A stretch of 64,000 nucleotides of DNA from Marinomonas posidonica IVIA-Po-181 (GCF_000214215.1 NC_015559.1:1718501-1782500), one strand, 5' to 3'. Positions 29,099-38,499 are shown, counted from the stretch's first letter. Made by a program: numbers and translations. Notes: a model not told the origin generated them from the sequence alone.

Positions 29099-29797
29099 GT
29101 GACTGAGATACATTGTTTACCAGGGACCATGTGTGATGAGCGTCTTTGGCATGAAGCCAGCGAACATCTCGGTCAGAATGTCCGCTTAATTCATCAGGCA
29201 ATTCCATTCGAAAATACATTAGACGGCATGATTAATTGCTTGCTTAAGCGATTGCCCGAAACGCCGGTTAATCTACTGGGCTTTTCCATGGGAGGTTATC
29301 TCGCAGCCGCATTGACGGTGAAACATCCGCATCGAGTTAAACGCTTAATGTTGGTGTCCAATCTGGCGACGGGTTTACCTGAATCAGAGCGACAACAAAG
29401 ACACGTTGCGCTCAATTGGGTGGCCACGCGAGGGTATTCTGGCATACCGAGAAAGAAGGCTCAGTCGATGTTAGGACTGTCTTCTCGAGAAAAAAATCCT
29501 CTAATTGCTCTGATTCAGGCGATGGATGCAACTCTTGGTGAAGTGTCTTTAGTGCAGCAGTTAACAGCCAGTCTGCAGCGACCGGACTTGATTACCAGTT
29601 TGCAGGCGTTAGAAGTGCCTATTTGTGTATTAGCAGGAACGGAAGATAATCTATTATCGTCATTTGATCGGCAACGTCTTAAAGACAGTCAAGTGGCAGA
29701 GGTGTTTGAAATTGATGCTTGTGGTCACATGCTACCAATAGAGTGCCCGCAGCAGTTTGCTCAATACGTTATGGGGTATTTTGACTCGCTGGTTTAG
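29099..29797 (+). CDS. Alpha/beta fold hydrolase
   Basis: A small cytosolic hydrolase of 232 residues. The nucleophile elbow GFSMGGYLAA gives the serine at 63; the acid is probably in AGTEDNLL and the histidine in CGHMLPIE. It starts at GTG, 18 bases after the ligase gene, so the two are likely co-transcribed. There is no evidence for the substrate; resemblance to BioH-like and haloperoxidase-like esterases is only at the level of fold. Confidence 0.8.
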   Translation: MTEIHCLPGTMCDERLWHEASEHLGQNVRLIHQAIPFENTLDGMINCLLKRLPETPVNLLGFSMGGYLAAALTVKHPHRVKRLMLVSNLATGLPESERQQRHVALNWVATRGYSGIPRKKAQSMLGLSSREKNPLIALIQAMDATLGEVSLVQQLTASLQRPDLITSLQALEVPICVLAGTEDNLLSSFDRQRLKDSQVAEVFEIDACGHMLPIECPQQFAQYVMGYFDSLV

Positions 29798-29841
29798 TCG
29801 TGATTAGGTTCTGACAGTGAGCCGTTTCACTTGAATGGCTT

Positions 29842-30156
29842 TTATAGCGTTGGGCAAAACAAACTGTGCATGGTTTCAATCAAGGTTTTAACCCGCTGAT
29901 CCCCTAGGCTGTAGTAGATGGTTTGGGACTCACGACGGGTGGCGACTAGGTTATCTTTTCGAAGTACCGCAAGATGTTGTGATAAAGCCGATTGGCTGAG
30001 GGGTAATTTTTCATTCAAAGCCGTTACCGACATTTCCCCTTCTAATAAATGACATAAGATTAACAATCGGTTTTCATTGCTTAGCGCTTTTAAAAACATC
30101 GCAGCTTGAGATGATTGAGTGATCATCTCTTGCATTGTCATTGAATTATTCGCCAT
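29842..30156 (-). CDS. ArsR-family repressor, BigR/SqrR-like
   Basis: A winged-helix repressor of 104 residues. The helix-turn-helix is seen as LPLSQSALSQHLAVLRKD, followed by the wing ATRRESQTIYYSL. The metal-binding ELCVCD motif of ArsR/SmtB is absent. Instead it has just two cysteines, Cys35 in LILCHLL and Cys101 near the C-terminus (LFCPTL), 66 residues apart. That equals the spacing of the persulfide-sensing pair Cys42/Cys108 of BigR as I remember it. This suggests a sulfide or persulfide sensor. No sulfide-oxidation gene lies beside it, so its target is elsewhere or is the gene itself. Confidence 0.85.
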   Translation of the reverse strand: MANNSMTMQEMITQSSQAAMFLKALSNENRLLILCHLLEGEMSVTALNEKLPLSQSALSQHLAVLRKDNLVATRRESQTIYYSLGDQRVKTLIETMHSLFCPTL

Positions 30157-30272
30157 ACATTTTTCCTTTATGCCGTACTACCTTGCATTATCTTATAAAG
30201 TGAAAAGTCATCCACAATGTCTGTGGATAAATCTGGGGGTAGTGTTAGTTAATATTTATTCTCATCAAGTAA

Positions 30273-30316
30273 GGCGGCCTTTGTTTGGCTTGTTTAAAAA
30301 ACAAACAATGGCCGCC
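30273..30316. repeat. 14-base inverted repeat between arsR-like gene and xthA
   Basis: GGCGGCCTTTGTTT (30273-30286) pairs with AAACAATGGCCGCC (30303-30316) with one mismatch and a 16-base loop. It lies 13 bases past the xthA stop. There is no T-run after the hairpin on the minus strand, so it may act as a transcript-end stabiliser or a weak terminator rather than a classical one. Confidence 0.6.
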
Positions 30317-30328
30317 ATGGAATCTCGA

Positions 30329-31141
30329 TTACTTGAAGTCGAAGCGTGTCCAAATAGGAGCATGGTCAGATGGCTTCTCCAGACCTCGTAATTCATAGTC
30401 TACATCAGCCTCGGCCACATAGGGCGTTAAGCCAGCAGAAGATAAAATAACGTCAATTCGAAGACCACGCTTGGGTTCATCCGCAAAGCCTTTCGAACGG
30501 TAGTCAAACCAGCTGAATCGGTCGTTTTTAGAGGGATTCAGGTGGCGGTAGGTGTCTGTAAAACCCCAATCTAGTAAGGTTTTAAACCATTCTCTTTCTT
30601 CTGGTAAGAAACTACACTTGCCGGTCTTGAGCCAGCGCTTAGCATTGTTTTCACCAATGCCAATGTCGAGATCCGTCGGGGAGATATTCACGTCACCCAT
30701 GACGATGATTTTCTCATCTGCAGTATGCTTGGTAAGGTAGTCCATTAAATCCGCGTAGAATTTACGCTTTGCTGGGAATTTCGTCTCATGATCGCGACTT
30801 TCCCCTTGTGGAAAATACCCATTAAGGACTTTGATTGGTCCTTGTGGGGTGTCAAAAGTCGCAATGATCATACGACGTTGAGCGTCTTCATCATCTCCTG
30901 GAAAGCCGTATTCGACTTTAGTGGCTTCTTGCTTACTGAATATGGCCACGCCGTAGTGGGATTTTTGACCATAATAGTATGCGTGATAGCCAACGGCTTG
31001 TGGAATTTCATGAGGAAAAGCGTCATCGTGCACCTTGATTTCTTGCAAGCCAATGACATCAGGTTGATGCTTTTCCACCAAAGCATCAATTTGGTGTGGT
31101 CGAGCGCGCAGACCATTAATATTAAAAGAGACAAATTTCAT
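30329..31141 (-). CDS. xthA: Exodeoxyribonuclease III
   Basis: Mg-dependent AP endonuclease and 3'-5' exonuclease of base-excision repair, 270 residues. Active-site residues fall at the expected places: Asn7 in FNINGLRAR, Glu34 in LQEIKVHD, the Asp/Asn pair in [13 protein letters not shown], the late motif FSWFDYRS and His260 in SDHAPIW. Single gene, divergent from gor. Confidence 0.96.
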   Translation of the reverse strand: MKFVSFNINGLRARPHQIDALVEKHQPDVIGLQEIKVHDDAFPHEIPQAVGYHAYYYGQKSHYGVAIFSKQEATKVEYGFPGDDEDAQRRMIIATFDTPQGPIKVLNGYFPQGESRDHETKFPAKRKFYADLMDYLTKHTADEKIIVMGDVNISPTDLDIGIGENNAKRWLKTGKCSFLPEEREWFKTLLDWGFTDTYRHLNPSKNDRFSWFDYRSKGFADEPKRGLRIDVILSSAGLTPYVAEADVDYELRGLEKPSDHAPIWTRFDFK

Positions 31142-31324
31142 AGCATGCTTCCAACTGTATTTTTGACAATAATAGCAGATGTATCTACGTCAATCTTGTC
31201 TTTGACTTGCACATTTAAATGCTTTTTTTGATCGCTCTAATAGAATGATTCTTTTAAACTTTTTCAGTCAGCCCTGCTACACTGGCAAGCATATTTGTGA
31301 TGCAAGAAGTTGGAGTACAGTGTA

Positions 31325-32701
31325 ATGGCTTATCAATACGATTTATTTGTTATCGGTGCAGGCTCTGGTGGCGTAAGAGCAAGCCGAGTGGCGGCGTCAA
31401 AAGGTTTCAAAGTGGCCGTGGCTGAAGGCAGTGCATTAGGTGGTACTTGCGTGAACATAGGTTGTGTTCCGAAAAAACTCTTTGTTTATGGTTCGGAATA
31501 CGGTCATGGCTTTGACGAAGCGGCTGGGTTTGGTTGGCAGCATGAGGGTGTATCCTTTGATTGGTCTGTTTTGCGTGATAACAAAACCAAAGAAATTGAA
31601 CGCTTGAATGGCATTTATGGCAATTTGCTTAATAATGCTGGTGTTGAGCTAATCTCTGGCTTTGCAAGTTTTGTTGATGCGCACACGGTGGAAGTAAATG
31701 GTCAAACTTACACAGCAGAGCGGATTTTAATCGCCGTGGGCGCTAAGCCATTTATTCCAGACTTCGAAGGCAATGACCTTGTGGTCAGTTCCAACGAAAT
31801 GTTCTATTTAGAATCTTTACCTAGCAAAGCCTTGGTGGTCGGTGGCGGTTACATTGCCGTTGAGTTTGCCGGCATTTTAAATGGTTTGGGTGTGGATACG
31901 ACCCTGGCTTATCGTGGTGATCAATTGCTGCGAGGTTTTGATCAAGATGTGCGTGATTTTGCCAGTGTGGAGTATGAGAAATCGGGTATTGATGTTCGCT
32001 TGAATACAGACGTTGCAAGTATCGAGTTGGTTGATCCTCAGCAACCAAATGCTTCCCGCTTGGTGCATTTTAAAGACGGGCACAGTGAAGCGTTTGGTTT
32101 GATTTTGTACGCAACCGGTCGTGTGCCCAATGTGTCTACACTGGCATTAGAAAAAGCGGGGGTTGAAACAGTTAAAAACGGTGCGGTTAAAGTGGATCGT
32201 AATTTCACCACAACTGCGGACAGTGTTTTTGCGCTCGGTGATGTAACGGATAACATTCAATTGACACCTGTTGCCATCAAGGAAGCCATGGCATTGATCG
32301 ACTATTGGTTTGAAGCTAAACCAGTTAACTTTGATTATGACAATATCCCAACGGCGGTATTCAGCCAGCCAGCGATTGGAACGGTCGGATTGTCAGAACA
32401 AGAAGCCGAGACTCGTGGTATTGATTTTCGAGTGTATCAAACCGATTTTCGTCCAATGAAGCACACCTTGAGTGGTGGTACATCACGCTCTTTGATGAAG
32501 TTATTGGTCAATAATCAGAACGATAAAGTCATTGGCGCACACATGGTGGGTGATTACTCAGGCGAGATCATTCAAGGGTTAGGTATCGCCATAAAAGCCG
32601 GTGCGACCAAAGCAGACTTTGATGCAACGGTGGGTGTCCATCCGACCAGCGCAGAAGAATTTGTGACTTTCTCTGAAGGATCCCTGAAAAAGCGCGACTG
32701 A
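31325..32701 (+). CDS. gor: Glutathione-disulfide reductase
   Basis: FAD enzyme of 458 residues that uses NADPH to keep glutathione reduced. FAD-binding GAGSGGVRA at about 11-19, redox pair GGTCVNIGC with Cys42 and Cys47, NAD(P)-binding GGGYIAVEFAG followed by arginines in YRGDQLLRGFD that favour NADPH, and the His/Glu pair in HPTSAEEF near 439-444. The ATG at 31325 is chosen because GGAG lies 9 bases upstream; a TTG at 31310 is inside that site. Monocistronic, with a terminator just after the gene. Confidence 0.95.
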   Translation: MAYQYDLFVIGAGSGGVRASRVAASKGFKVAVAEGSALGGTCVNIGCVPKKLFVYGSEYGHGFDEAAGFGWQHEGVSFDWSVLRDNKTKEIERLNGIYGNLLNNAGVELISGFASFVDAHTVEVNGQTYTAERILIAVGAKPFIPDFEGNDLVVSSNEMFYLESLPSKALVVGGGYIAVEFAGILNGLGVDTTLAYRGDQLLRGFDQDVRDFASVEYEKSGIDVRLNTDVASIELVDPQQPNASRLVHFKDGHSEAFGLILYATGRVPNVSTLALEKAGVETVKNGAVKVDRNFTTTADSVFALGDVTDNIQLTPVAIKEAMALIDYWFEAKPVNFDYDNIPTAVFSQPAIGTVGLSEQEAETRGIDFRVYQTDFRPMKHTLSGGTSRSLMKLLVNNQNDKVIGAHMVGDYSGEIIQGLGIAIKAGATKADFDATVGVHPTSAEEFVTFSEGSLKKRD

Positions 32702-32728
32702 TTAAACGGCTCACCAATATGTGATTTT

Positions 32729-32757
32729 AAAAGACGCCTAGTGCGTCTTTTTTGTTT
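32729..32757. terminator. Terminator between gor and pectate lyase
   Basis: Stem AAAAGACGC / GCGTCTTTT with loop CTAGT and a T-rich run on the plus strand. It overlaps the last codon region of the convergent pectate lyase gene, whose stop is formed by the loop bases CTA. Confidence 0.85.
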
Positions 32758-34381
32758 TCTTCTGCTCATAAATAAATCTCACATCCATGATGTTTTTCAC
32801 CTGTCCGTTATCAAGCAAGATGTCCCCATGAATGTAGCCACCTCGGCTGCGATAAATCGGTATTTGATCAAATGAGCCTTTTTTATGGGCGATCCAGGTG
32901 AGTATGGCCAGTGGGGCGACATCATCAAAGCGACAATAAATGTGTGCTTTGGAGGGGGTGAATAAACCATGATGAGCGGTTTGTTTAAAGAGAGCGCTTG
33001 CCAACGTATCCGATAATGTCATAAAGAAAGGGTCTTGTGTTGAGCTATGCATTTCCAGTGCGGCGAACAACAATAAAGGATCGACTGGTCCATCAAATTC
33101 GATCACGTTTCTATTTTGCCAATCTCCCAAGCCAAAGTGGGTTGCCATGGCGCAAACGCTGGGCCAGAGCTTTTCGCTACGGCTTTCTGTCCAGTTCGTC
33201 ACGTAGGCAAGGAAGACATGGGCAGGCAGAGGACGACGAGTGAATACTTGGTCTTTTTGACCATAGTAGCCAAAGCGAGGAATTTTGTGTCCGGTGAGAT
33301 CTTTACCATCCGCGAACATGGGTTTTATTTCGTTGGTATCCGCGTCGTAAGCGTAATGCGCCCAGGCTTCTAGCCCTTCTGTTGTCCAATTCAGTAATTG
33401 TTTGCCTCTTGTGCCTAACTCTCTGGCGAGTAACGTTTGTGCTAAGGCGCAGTCACCGTATATGCCTTCTGGGCCATTAAGGGCGTCTTCGTCAACCTTG
33501 AATAATACCCAAGCTTCTTTCGCCACTTCACCGTATTCTGGTCCAAATTGACGTTGTGCTCTGTCTCCCCAAAACGAAAAGGTGTATTGAGGGTGATGTT
33601 CATCGGCTGGCGCATCGCCGGTTTTAAGGGGCTGATTGTATTGATAGCAACCCAACTGGGTATCAGGATGACGGCTATTGATGTATTGGCGCGTTAAATA
33701 TTCAGCCCAAGACAAGGCCTTTTCATCCCCATCTAGTTTGTAAAGCATGCCAGCACTGAACACCAAATCGTTACCAATATTGATGAAGGATAAGCCTTTC
33801 ATTTCCCGTAATGGTTGAAGGTTAGTGTGTTTGGGTTTGTCCCAGAAACTTAATTCATCAAAGTTGAGACCGTATTGCCCATGACGAGACATTTCCATTT
33901 GTTGCCAATCGGTGACATGGGTATTCCAAATAGCCTTGATCAATTTTCGTGTGGCGGCGGGGTTGGTTTCGTACATGAGTTCATAGAAAGGGCAATGGTG
34001 TTTGAGTTCGTGCACCATGTTTTTGTTTTCAGGGCCGACCGAGTCTAAGGTTTTTAAATCAATAAATGAATGACCGCCCCAGCGAATCAAGCCGCTGGAA
34101 TCAGCATGATCGAAATGCCATCGGATGGCGTCTTGCGCGGCCTGTTTGTATTGAGGGTCTTGTGTGATATTGGTTAAGCCGACCAAGAAACGAAATAGAT
34201 TTTGTTGGCTGGCAAGGTTAGAAGGTTGCCAAATCCGACCATCGGTATTGTTCCAGCAAACGGCTTGTTTACTCTGCGCATCACAGCCATCAAAAAACAA
34301 TGGCGTGCCATGATAAGGGTCGCGAAAATCGCGCAAAATGGTATCCGCATATTGAGTGAGGTAATCCAGTACAGCTTGCAT
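32738..34381 (-). CDS. Family PL2 pectate lyase (PelW-like)
   Basis: A 547-residue protein resembling polysaccharide lyase family 2 (PelW/PelP of Erwinia and Yersinia), which cleave pectic (oligo)galacturonate. The match rests on long conserved stretches: NLASQQNLFRFLVGL, GLIRWGGHSFIDLKTL, MVHELKHHCPFYELM, SRHGQYG and DRAQRQFGPE. The metal ligands of Yersinia PL2A (His109, Glu130, His172) and its catalytic Arg171 have exact spacing counterparts here: His104, Glu125, His167 and Arg166. There is no signal peptide, so it is probably cytoplasmic like PelW, acting on imported oligogalacturonides. No transporter or other pectin gene is nearby. Pectin-like substrate from marine plants or algae is plausible. 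Confidence 0.85.
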   Translation of the reverse strand: MQAVLDYLTQYADTILRDFRDPYHGTPLFFDGCDAQSKQAVCWNNTDGRIWQPSNLASQQNLFRFLVGLTNITQDPQYKQAAQDAIRWHFDHADSSGLIRWGGHSFIDLKTLDSVGPENKNMVHELKHHCPFYELMYETNPAATRKLIKAIWNTHVTDWQQMEMSRHGQYGLNFDELSFWDKPKHTNLQPLREMKGLSFINIGNDLVFSAGMLYKLDGDEKALSWAEYLTRQYINSRHPDTQLGCYQYNQPLKTGDAPADEHHPQYTFSFWGDRAQRQFGPEYGEVAKEAWVLFKVDEDALNGPEGIYGDCALAQTLLARELGTRGKQLLNWTTEGLEAWAHYAYDADTNEIKPMFADGKDLTGHKIPRFGYYGQKDQVFTRRPLPAHVFLAYVTNWTESRSEKLWPSVCAMATHFGLGDWQNRNVIEFDGPVDPLLLFAALEMHSSTQDPFFMTLSDTLASALFKQTAHHGLFTPSKAHIYCRFDDVAPLAILTWIAHKKGSFDQIPIYRSRGGYIHGDILLDNGQVKNIMDVRFIYEQKKTKKTH

Positions 34382-34608
34382 GGTGACGTCCTGTTTTTTT
34401 ATTGGTGTTGTTTGATAGACGGTGTTGAGCGTTCATATTAGCGAAATATCAAATGCGATTCTATAAAATAAAACGCCATTTCAAATTATTAGGTGTTGGC
34501 ATGCTCAGTAACATGCGTTTTCTGTATGGGGCTAGGCTTAATTTCGATTGCCTCTGTATTTGAGCTTCTTTACCCTAGTGAAAAATTGACCATTGTTAAG
34601 AGTATCGA

Positions 34609-36081
34609 ATGAACCAAGTATTAAGCAGTTTGCAGCCAGAAGCTATTTGGCGTCACTTTCAAACCCTTTGTAATATCCCAAGACCTTCCTTTCATGAAGC
34701 GCAGTTACGAGATCAGTTAATTTCTTGGGCTGAGCAACTGGGTTTGACCACTTATGTTGATCCTGTGGGCAATTTGTTGATTCGTAAACCTGCTAGTAAG
34801 GGCATGAAAGATAGACAAACCGTCGTGTTGCAAGGTCATTTAGACATGGTGGCGCAAAAAGAAGCCGGACTTGAGCATGATTTCACCAAAGACCCGATTC
34901 AAACCCAAATCATCGACGGTTGGGTGTCAGCAAAAGGCACAACCTTGGGGGCGGATAATGGCATTGGTGTCGCAGCCGCCTTGGCGGTATTGGAATCTAC
35001 TGACATGGCACATGGCCCCATTGAAGCCTTGTTTACCATTGAGGAAGAAACCAGTTTACGCGGTGCTTTGCAGCTTGAGGAAGGTATTTTAAAAGGAAAA
35101 ATCTTACTCAATTTGGATTCTGAAGATCGAGGCGATGTCTACATTGGTTGTGCGGGTGGGGTCGATATTAATATCGATAAGCTTTATACGCCGATTCCAG
35201 TCACAGCAGATAAAAAAGCGTATGAGATTACGGTTTCCGGTTTACGCGGTGGTCACTCTGGATTGGATATCCATAAAGGTCGTGCCAGTGCAAACCTATT
35301 GATTGTTAGACTATTAAACTTGTTAAAAGAGCAATGTGATTTTGGGCTAAGCGCTTTTTCTGGTGGTACTCTTCGCAATGCCATTTCCCGTGATGCTACG
35401 GCGACAATTAATGTGAAAGCCCATGCTGAGGCTGACCTATTTCGCTTTATTGAATCATTTGAGCAAAACACTAAGCTTGAGTTTGCTTCCATTGAGCCAG
35501 ATTTAAAAGTGGCCTTAACACCAGCGGCATTAGATTCTGAACTGGATAAAACGGCTACGGACCGTTTATTAAGTGCTTTATATTGTGCACCTCATGGGGT
35601 CCATAGAATGAGTGCGGAATTAGACGGTGTGACTGAAACATCGTGCAATCTAGGTGTCATCAACCTTAGTAACCTAGCATCAGGAGAAAAGAAATTTGAT
35701 GCCTGTTTGTTGGTTCGATCGTTAGTCGACTCAGCTGTTGAGCATCAAGCCTATGTGGCTAAATCGGCATTCTCTTTGATTCATGCTCAAGTGCGTTTGG
35801 AAAATGGTTATCCTGGTTGGCGACCCGATCCGAACGCAGGCTTACTGAAAGCGTTTTTGCAGGTGCATAAAGAGGTCATGGGCTATCAAGCGAATGTGAA
35901 AGTCATTCATGCGGGCCTAGAGTGCGGCATCATTGGGGCAAAGTATTCCGGCATGGAAATGGTGTCCTTCGGTCCAAATATTCGCGGCGCTCATTCGCCA
36001 ACGGAGCGCATGGAGATTGATTCTGTGTCCGATTTTTGGGATCTATTAGTGGCCTTGTTGGCTTCGGTACCGGAAGCTTAA
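34609..36081 (+). CDS. pepD: Aminoacyl-histidine dipeptidase (PepD)
   Basis: Cytosolic zinc dipeptidase of the M20 family, 490 residues, cleaving Xaa-His and other dipeptides. Zinc ligands and catalytic acid are visible: HLDMVAQK (His77, Asp79), GADNGIGVA (near 115) and EEETSLRGA (near 146), with LNLDSED and a late HAGLECGII. Lid-domain motif LRGGHSGLDIHKGRAS is intact. Stands alone in the plus direction; no operon partner. Confidence 0.93.
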   Translation: MNQVLSSLQPEAIWRHFQTLCNIPRPSFHEAQLRDQLISWAEQLGLTTYVDPVGNLLIRKPASKGMKDRQTVVLQGHLDMVAQKEAGLEHDFTKDPIQTQIIDGWVSAKGTTLGADNGIGVAAALAVLESTDMAHGPIEALFTIEEETSLRGALQLEEGILKGKILLNLDSEDRGDVYIGCAGGVDINIDKLYTPIPVTADKKAYEITVSGLRGGHSGLDIHKGRASANLLIVRLLNLLKEQCDFGLSAFSGGTLRNAISRDATATINVKAHAEADLFRFIESFEQNTKLEFASIEPDLKVALTPAALDSELDKTATDRLLSALYCAPHGVHRMSAELDGVTETSCNLGVINLSNLASGEKKFDACLLVRSLVDSAVEHQAYVAKSAFSLIHAQVRLENGYPGWRPDPNAGLLKAFLQVHKEVMGYQANVKVIHAGLECGIIGAKYSGMEMVSFGPNIRGAHSPTERMEIDSVSDFWDLLVALLASVPEA

Positions 36082-36297
36082 AGCATTGCGATTGTGCCAC
36101 CTTAGATTAAATTCAAAGGTGGCACTTAAGTTCGGATTTGTTGATAAGGGTTACTGATTAACATTTTGTTTCTATATTGTACAAATTCGATTTGTGCTGG
36201 TGTGCCGCTACCTTGAATGCAGTCTTGGAAATATGATCCAAGCTTCCCCTTATAAATTATGTCATAATCTTGGCTTTCAATTTGGTTAGGTTAGACC

Positions 36298-37128
36298 ATG
36301 AGTTCGCAAGGACTGACGATAAGTTTGAATGGTAAGAAGGTTCGTGCAGCGTTTGGAGAAAACCTACTGTCGGCGTTACTTGCCAATCAATGCGATGTTC
36401 ATTATGGCTGTCGGGCGGGGGCCTGTGGCGCATGTCGTTTATACGATCAAAATAACGGTGAATCACTTTTAGCCTGCCAAACCCAGCTTGTGTCTCCCAT
36501 GTCACTGACCACACAACCTGTGTCATCAAACATTCCTTTTGCCCTGATTTCCAAAAAATGGCTAGATGAGGCCAGCATTGAATTAACCTTAATGGGTCCT
36601 AGTGATGAATCCTTTGGGGATCGCCTGCGTTTAGCATTTGATCAAGATGGCTTGACTGAAGAATTCATGGCTTTAAATGCGGCTGGTCAAGCGTTGACGC
36701 TGGTGTTGTCAAAACCGCATTTATCTACAACTGACTGGCAACAGGCTTTGAATCTTACGCCAGCTGATCGTGTTTTTTTGCAACTTCAACAGGGCGTTCG
36801 AAAAGGTCGTTTGTTGTATGAGTTAGGGGTAGATCATGGCTCTTGGCTAGTAATTTTAGCGGCGGAAAATGCGGCCTATGAAGGACATTGGCGAGAGGTA
36901 CTTGCTAACGTGGATTGTCATTTATTGGCGTGTTGCACTTTATCCGATGAGTCTGAGGGCTTAGCAGAGCAAACGGATTTGAAGGAAGCCTTTGCGCATG
37001 TTTTAAGTAAAACCAACTCGACTGATTTAAACATTCTGTATCATGGTCAAAAACGTTCTCTGCAACAATGGGATACCTATTTAAGGCCATTACGTATTCG
37101 AACCCGTCAGCTGCATTTCGTGCGCTGA
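36298..37128 (+). CDS. [2Fe-2S] protein with degenerate reductase-like tail
   Basis: A 276-residue protein. The N-terminal 80 residues form a plant-type ferredoxin-like domain with Cys38, Cys43, Cys46 and Cys60 (C-x4-C-x2-C-x13-C), a much shorter final gap than the usual near-29. The remaining 190 residues have the spacing and the final IRTRQLHFV strand of a ferredoxin-NADP reductase fold, but no RxYS flavin motif, no GGxGxxP nucleotide loop and no CGPP-type motif. I do not recognise a named family. It may pass electrons to an unknown partner while the reductase half has become a scaffold. It is 22 bases before sbcD, so co-transcription is possible. Confidence 0.7.
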   Translation: MSSQGLTISLNGKKVRAAFGENLLSALLANQCDVHYGCRAGACGACRLYDQNNGESLLACQTQLVSPMSLTTQPVSSNIPFALISKKWLDEASIELTLMGPSDESFGDRLRLAFDQDGLTEEFMALNAAGQALTLVLSKPHLSTTDWQQALNLTPADRVFLQLQQGVRKGRLLYELGVDHGSWLVILAAENAAYEGHWREVLANVDCHLLACCTLSDESEGLAEQTDLKEAFAHVLSKTNSTDLNILYHGQKRSLQQWDTYLRPLRIRTRQLHFVR

Positions 37129-37149
37129 ATAATCAAATTAGGTTACCAA

Positions 37150-38499
37150 ATGAAGATTTTACACACCTCAGATTGGCATTTGGGGCAGCATTTCATGGGT
37201 AAGTCCCGTCGTGACGAGCACAAAGCTTTTATTGATTGGTTGCTGGTTTTAGTGGAAAAACAAGCCATTGAGGCAGTGATCATCGCGGGGGATATTTTCG
37301 ATACTGGCTCGCCGCCAAGTTATGCCCGTGAAATGTACCACCAGTTGGTGTTGGACATGAAAGCGCGAAGCTGTCAGTTGGTGATTGTGGCGGGGAATCA
37401 CGACTCGGTGAGTATGCTGAATGAATCGAAAAGCCTACTTTTTTATCTTGATGCGCAAGTCACTAGCCAAGGCAATTTAGATGACCTTGAATCTCATGTT
37501 ATTCCCTTAAAAGACAAAACAGGCGAGATCGGTGCATGGGTGTGTGCTGTGCCGTATTTGCGCCCTAAAGATGTGATGAAAAGCCTTGTAGGTCAGTCTG
37601 AACAAGATAAGAAGCACAGTTTGCTCGAACAAATTGGCGATTTTTATCAGCAGGTGTTTGATTTTGCTTGTGAGAAAAATCGAAACCTTAAAACCCCCGT
37701 TCCAATTATTGGCACTGGGCATCTTACTGCCATGGGCGGACAGGCAAGCGAGTCGGTTCGTGATCTTTATGTGGGCACGTTAGAGGCTTTGCCTACGTCG
37801 GTATTTCCTAAGTTTGATTACCTTGCTCTTGGGCACATTCACAGGGCCCAAGCGATTACTAAGGATGGCCGCTTTCGTTACAGTGGTTCCCCAATTCCGT
37901 TGAGCTTTGATGAATTAGGCCGAGAGAAATCCCTTGTTATTGTGGATACCGATGCCTTTGGTGAACAAGGACCGGTGATGGATTTGTTTGAGGAAAGCCA
38001 AGAGCCTATTCAACTGGTGCCGATTCCTAATTTTCAGTCGCTGCAAAGTATTAAAGGCAACCTAAAAAGCCTCTTGAAACAGATTGATGAACTCGAGCTG
38101 ACGGTAAGTGCTTCTTTCTTTAAAGGGAAAAGTCTTTGGTTGGAAGTGACTGTGATTGCCGATGAATACTTAAGCGATGTGCATAAGCGGCTGGTGGAAG
38201 CCATTGCAGATAAGCCCATTGAGTTGCTACGGGTAATGAGAAAAAGCGCCATTGAACAAAAGAATGAAGTGTTTGAATCTCGTCAAACCTTGTCTGAATT
38301 AACGGTAAAAGAGGTATTTGAGAAAAGCTTGCAGCTGAACCTTGATGTGGAGGATGAGGAAGCCGTCACATTGACTGAGTTGTTTAATCGCTGCTTGATC
38401 GAAATGGAAGAAAGCCAACAAGAAGCGGACCAAGATTTGTTTGAGGCGACCCCGGCAACAGAGACGAAAAAGTCAGTTGAGAAGGAGAAGCCAGCATGA
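37150..38499 (+). CDS. sbcD: DNA repair nuclease subunit SbcD
   Basis: Mn-dependent nuclease subunit of the SbcCD (Mre11-Rad50-like) complex that cleaves hairpins and processes DNA ends. 449 residues. Metallophosphoesterase motifs: HTSDWHLGQ at 5-13, AGDIFDTGSPP, AGNHDS and the late GTGHLTAMGG and LGHIHRAQ. The C-terminal tail is long and acidic. The end overlaps sbcC by ATGA, so subunits are made together. Confidence 0.96.
   Translation: MKILHTSDWHLGQHFMGKSRRDEHKAFIDWLLVLVEKQAIEAVIIAGDIFDTGSPPSYAREMYHQLVLDMKARSCQLVIVAGNHDSVSMLNESKSLLFYLDAQVTSQGNLDDLESHVIPLKDKTGEIGAWVCAVPYLRPKDVMKSLVGQSEQDKKHSLLEQIGDFYQQVFDFACEKNRNLKTPVPIIGTGHLTAMGGQASESVRDLYVGTLEALPTSVFPKFDYLALGHIHRAQAITKDGRFRYSGSPIPLSFDELGREKSLVIVDTDAFGEQGPVMDLFEESQEPIQLVPIPNFQSLQSIKGNLKSLLKQIDELELTVSASFFKGKSLWLEVTVIADEYLSDVHKRLVEAIADKPIELLRVMRKSAIEQKNEVFESRQTLSELTVKEVFEKSLQLNLDVEDEEAVTLTELFNRCLIEMEESQQEADQDLFEATPATETKKSVEKEKPA

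Noticed and set aside
30788..31231. A 147-codon plus-strand frame opposite xthA
   Set aside because: It is antisense to a well-supported gene and has no family features.
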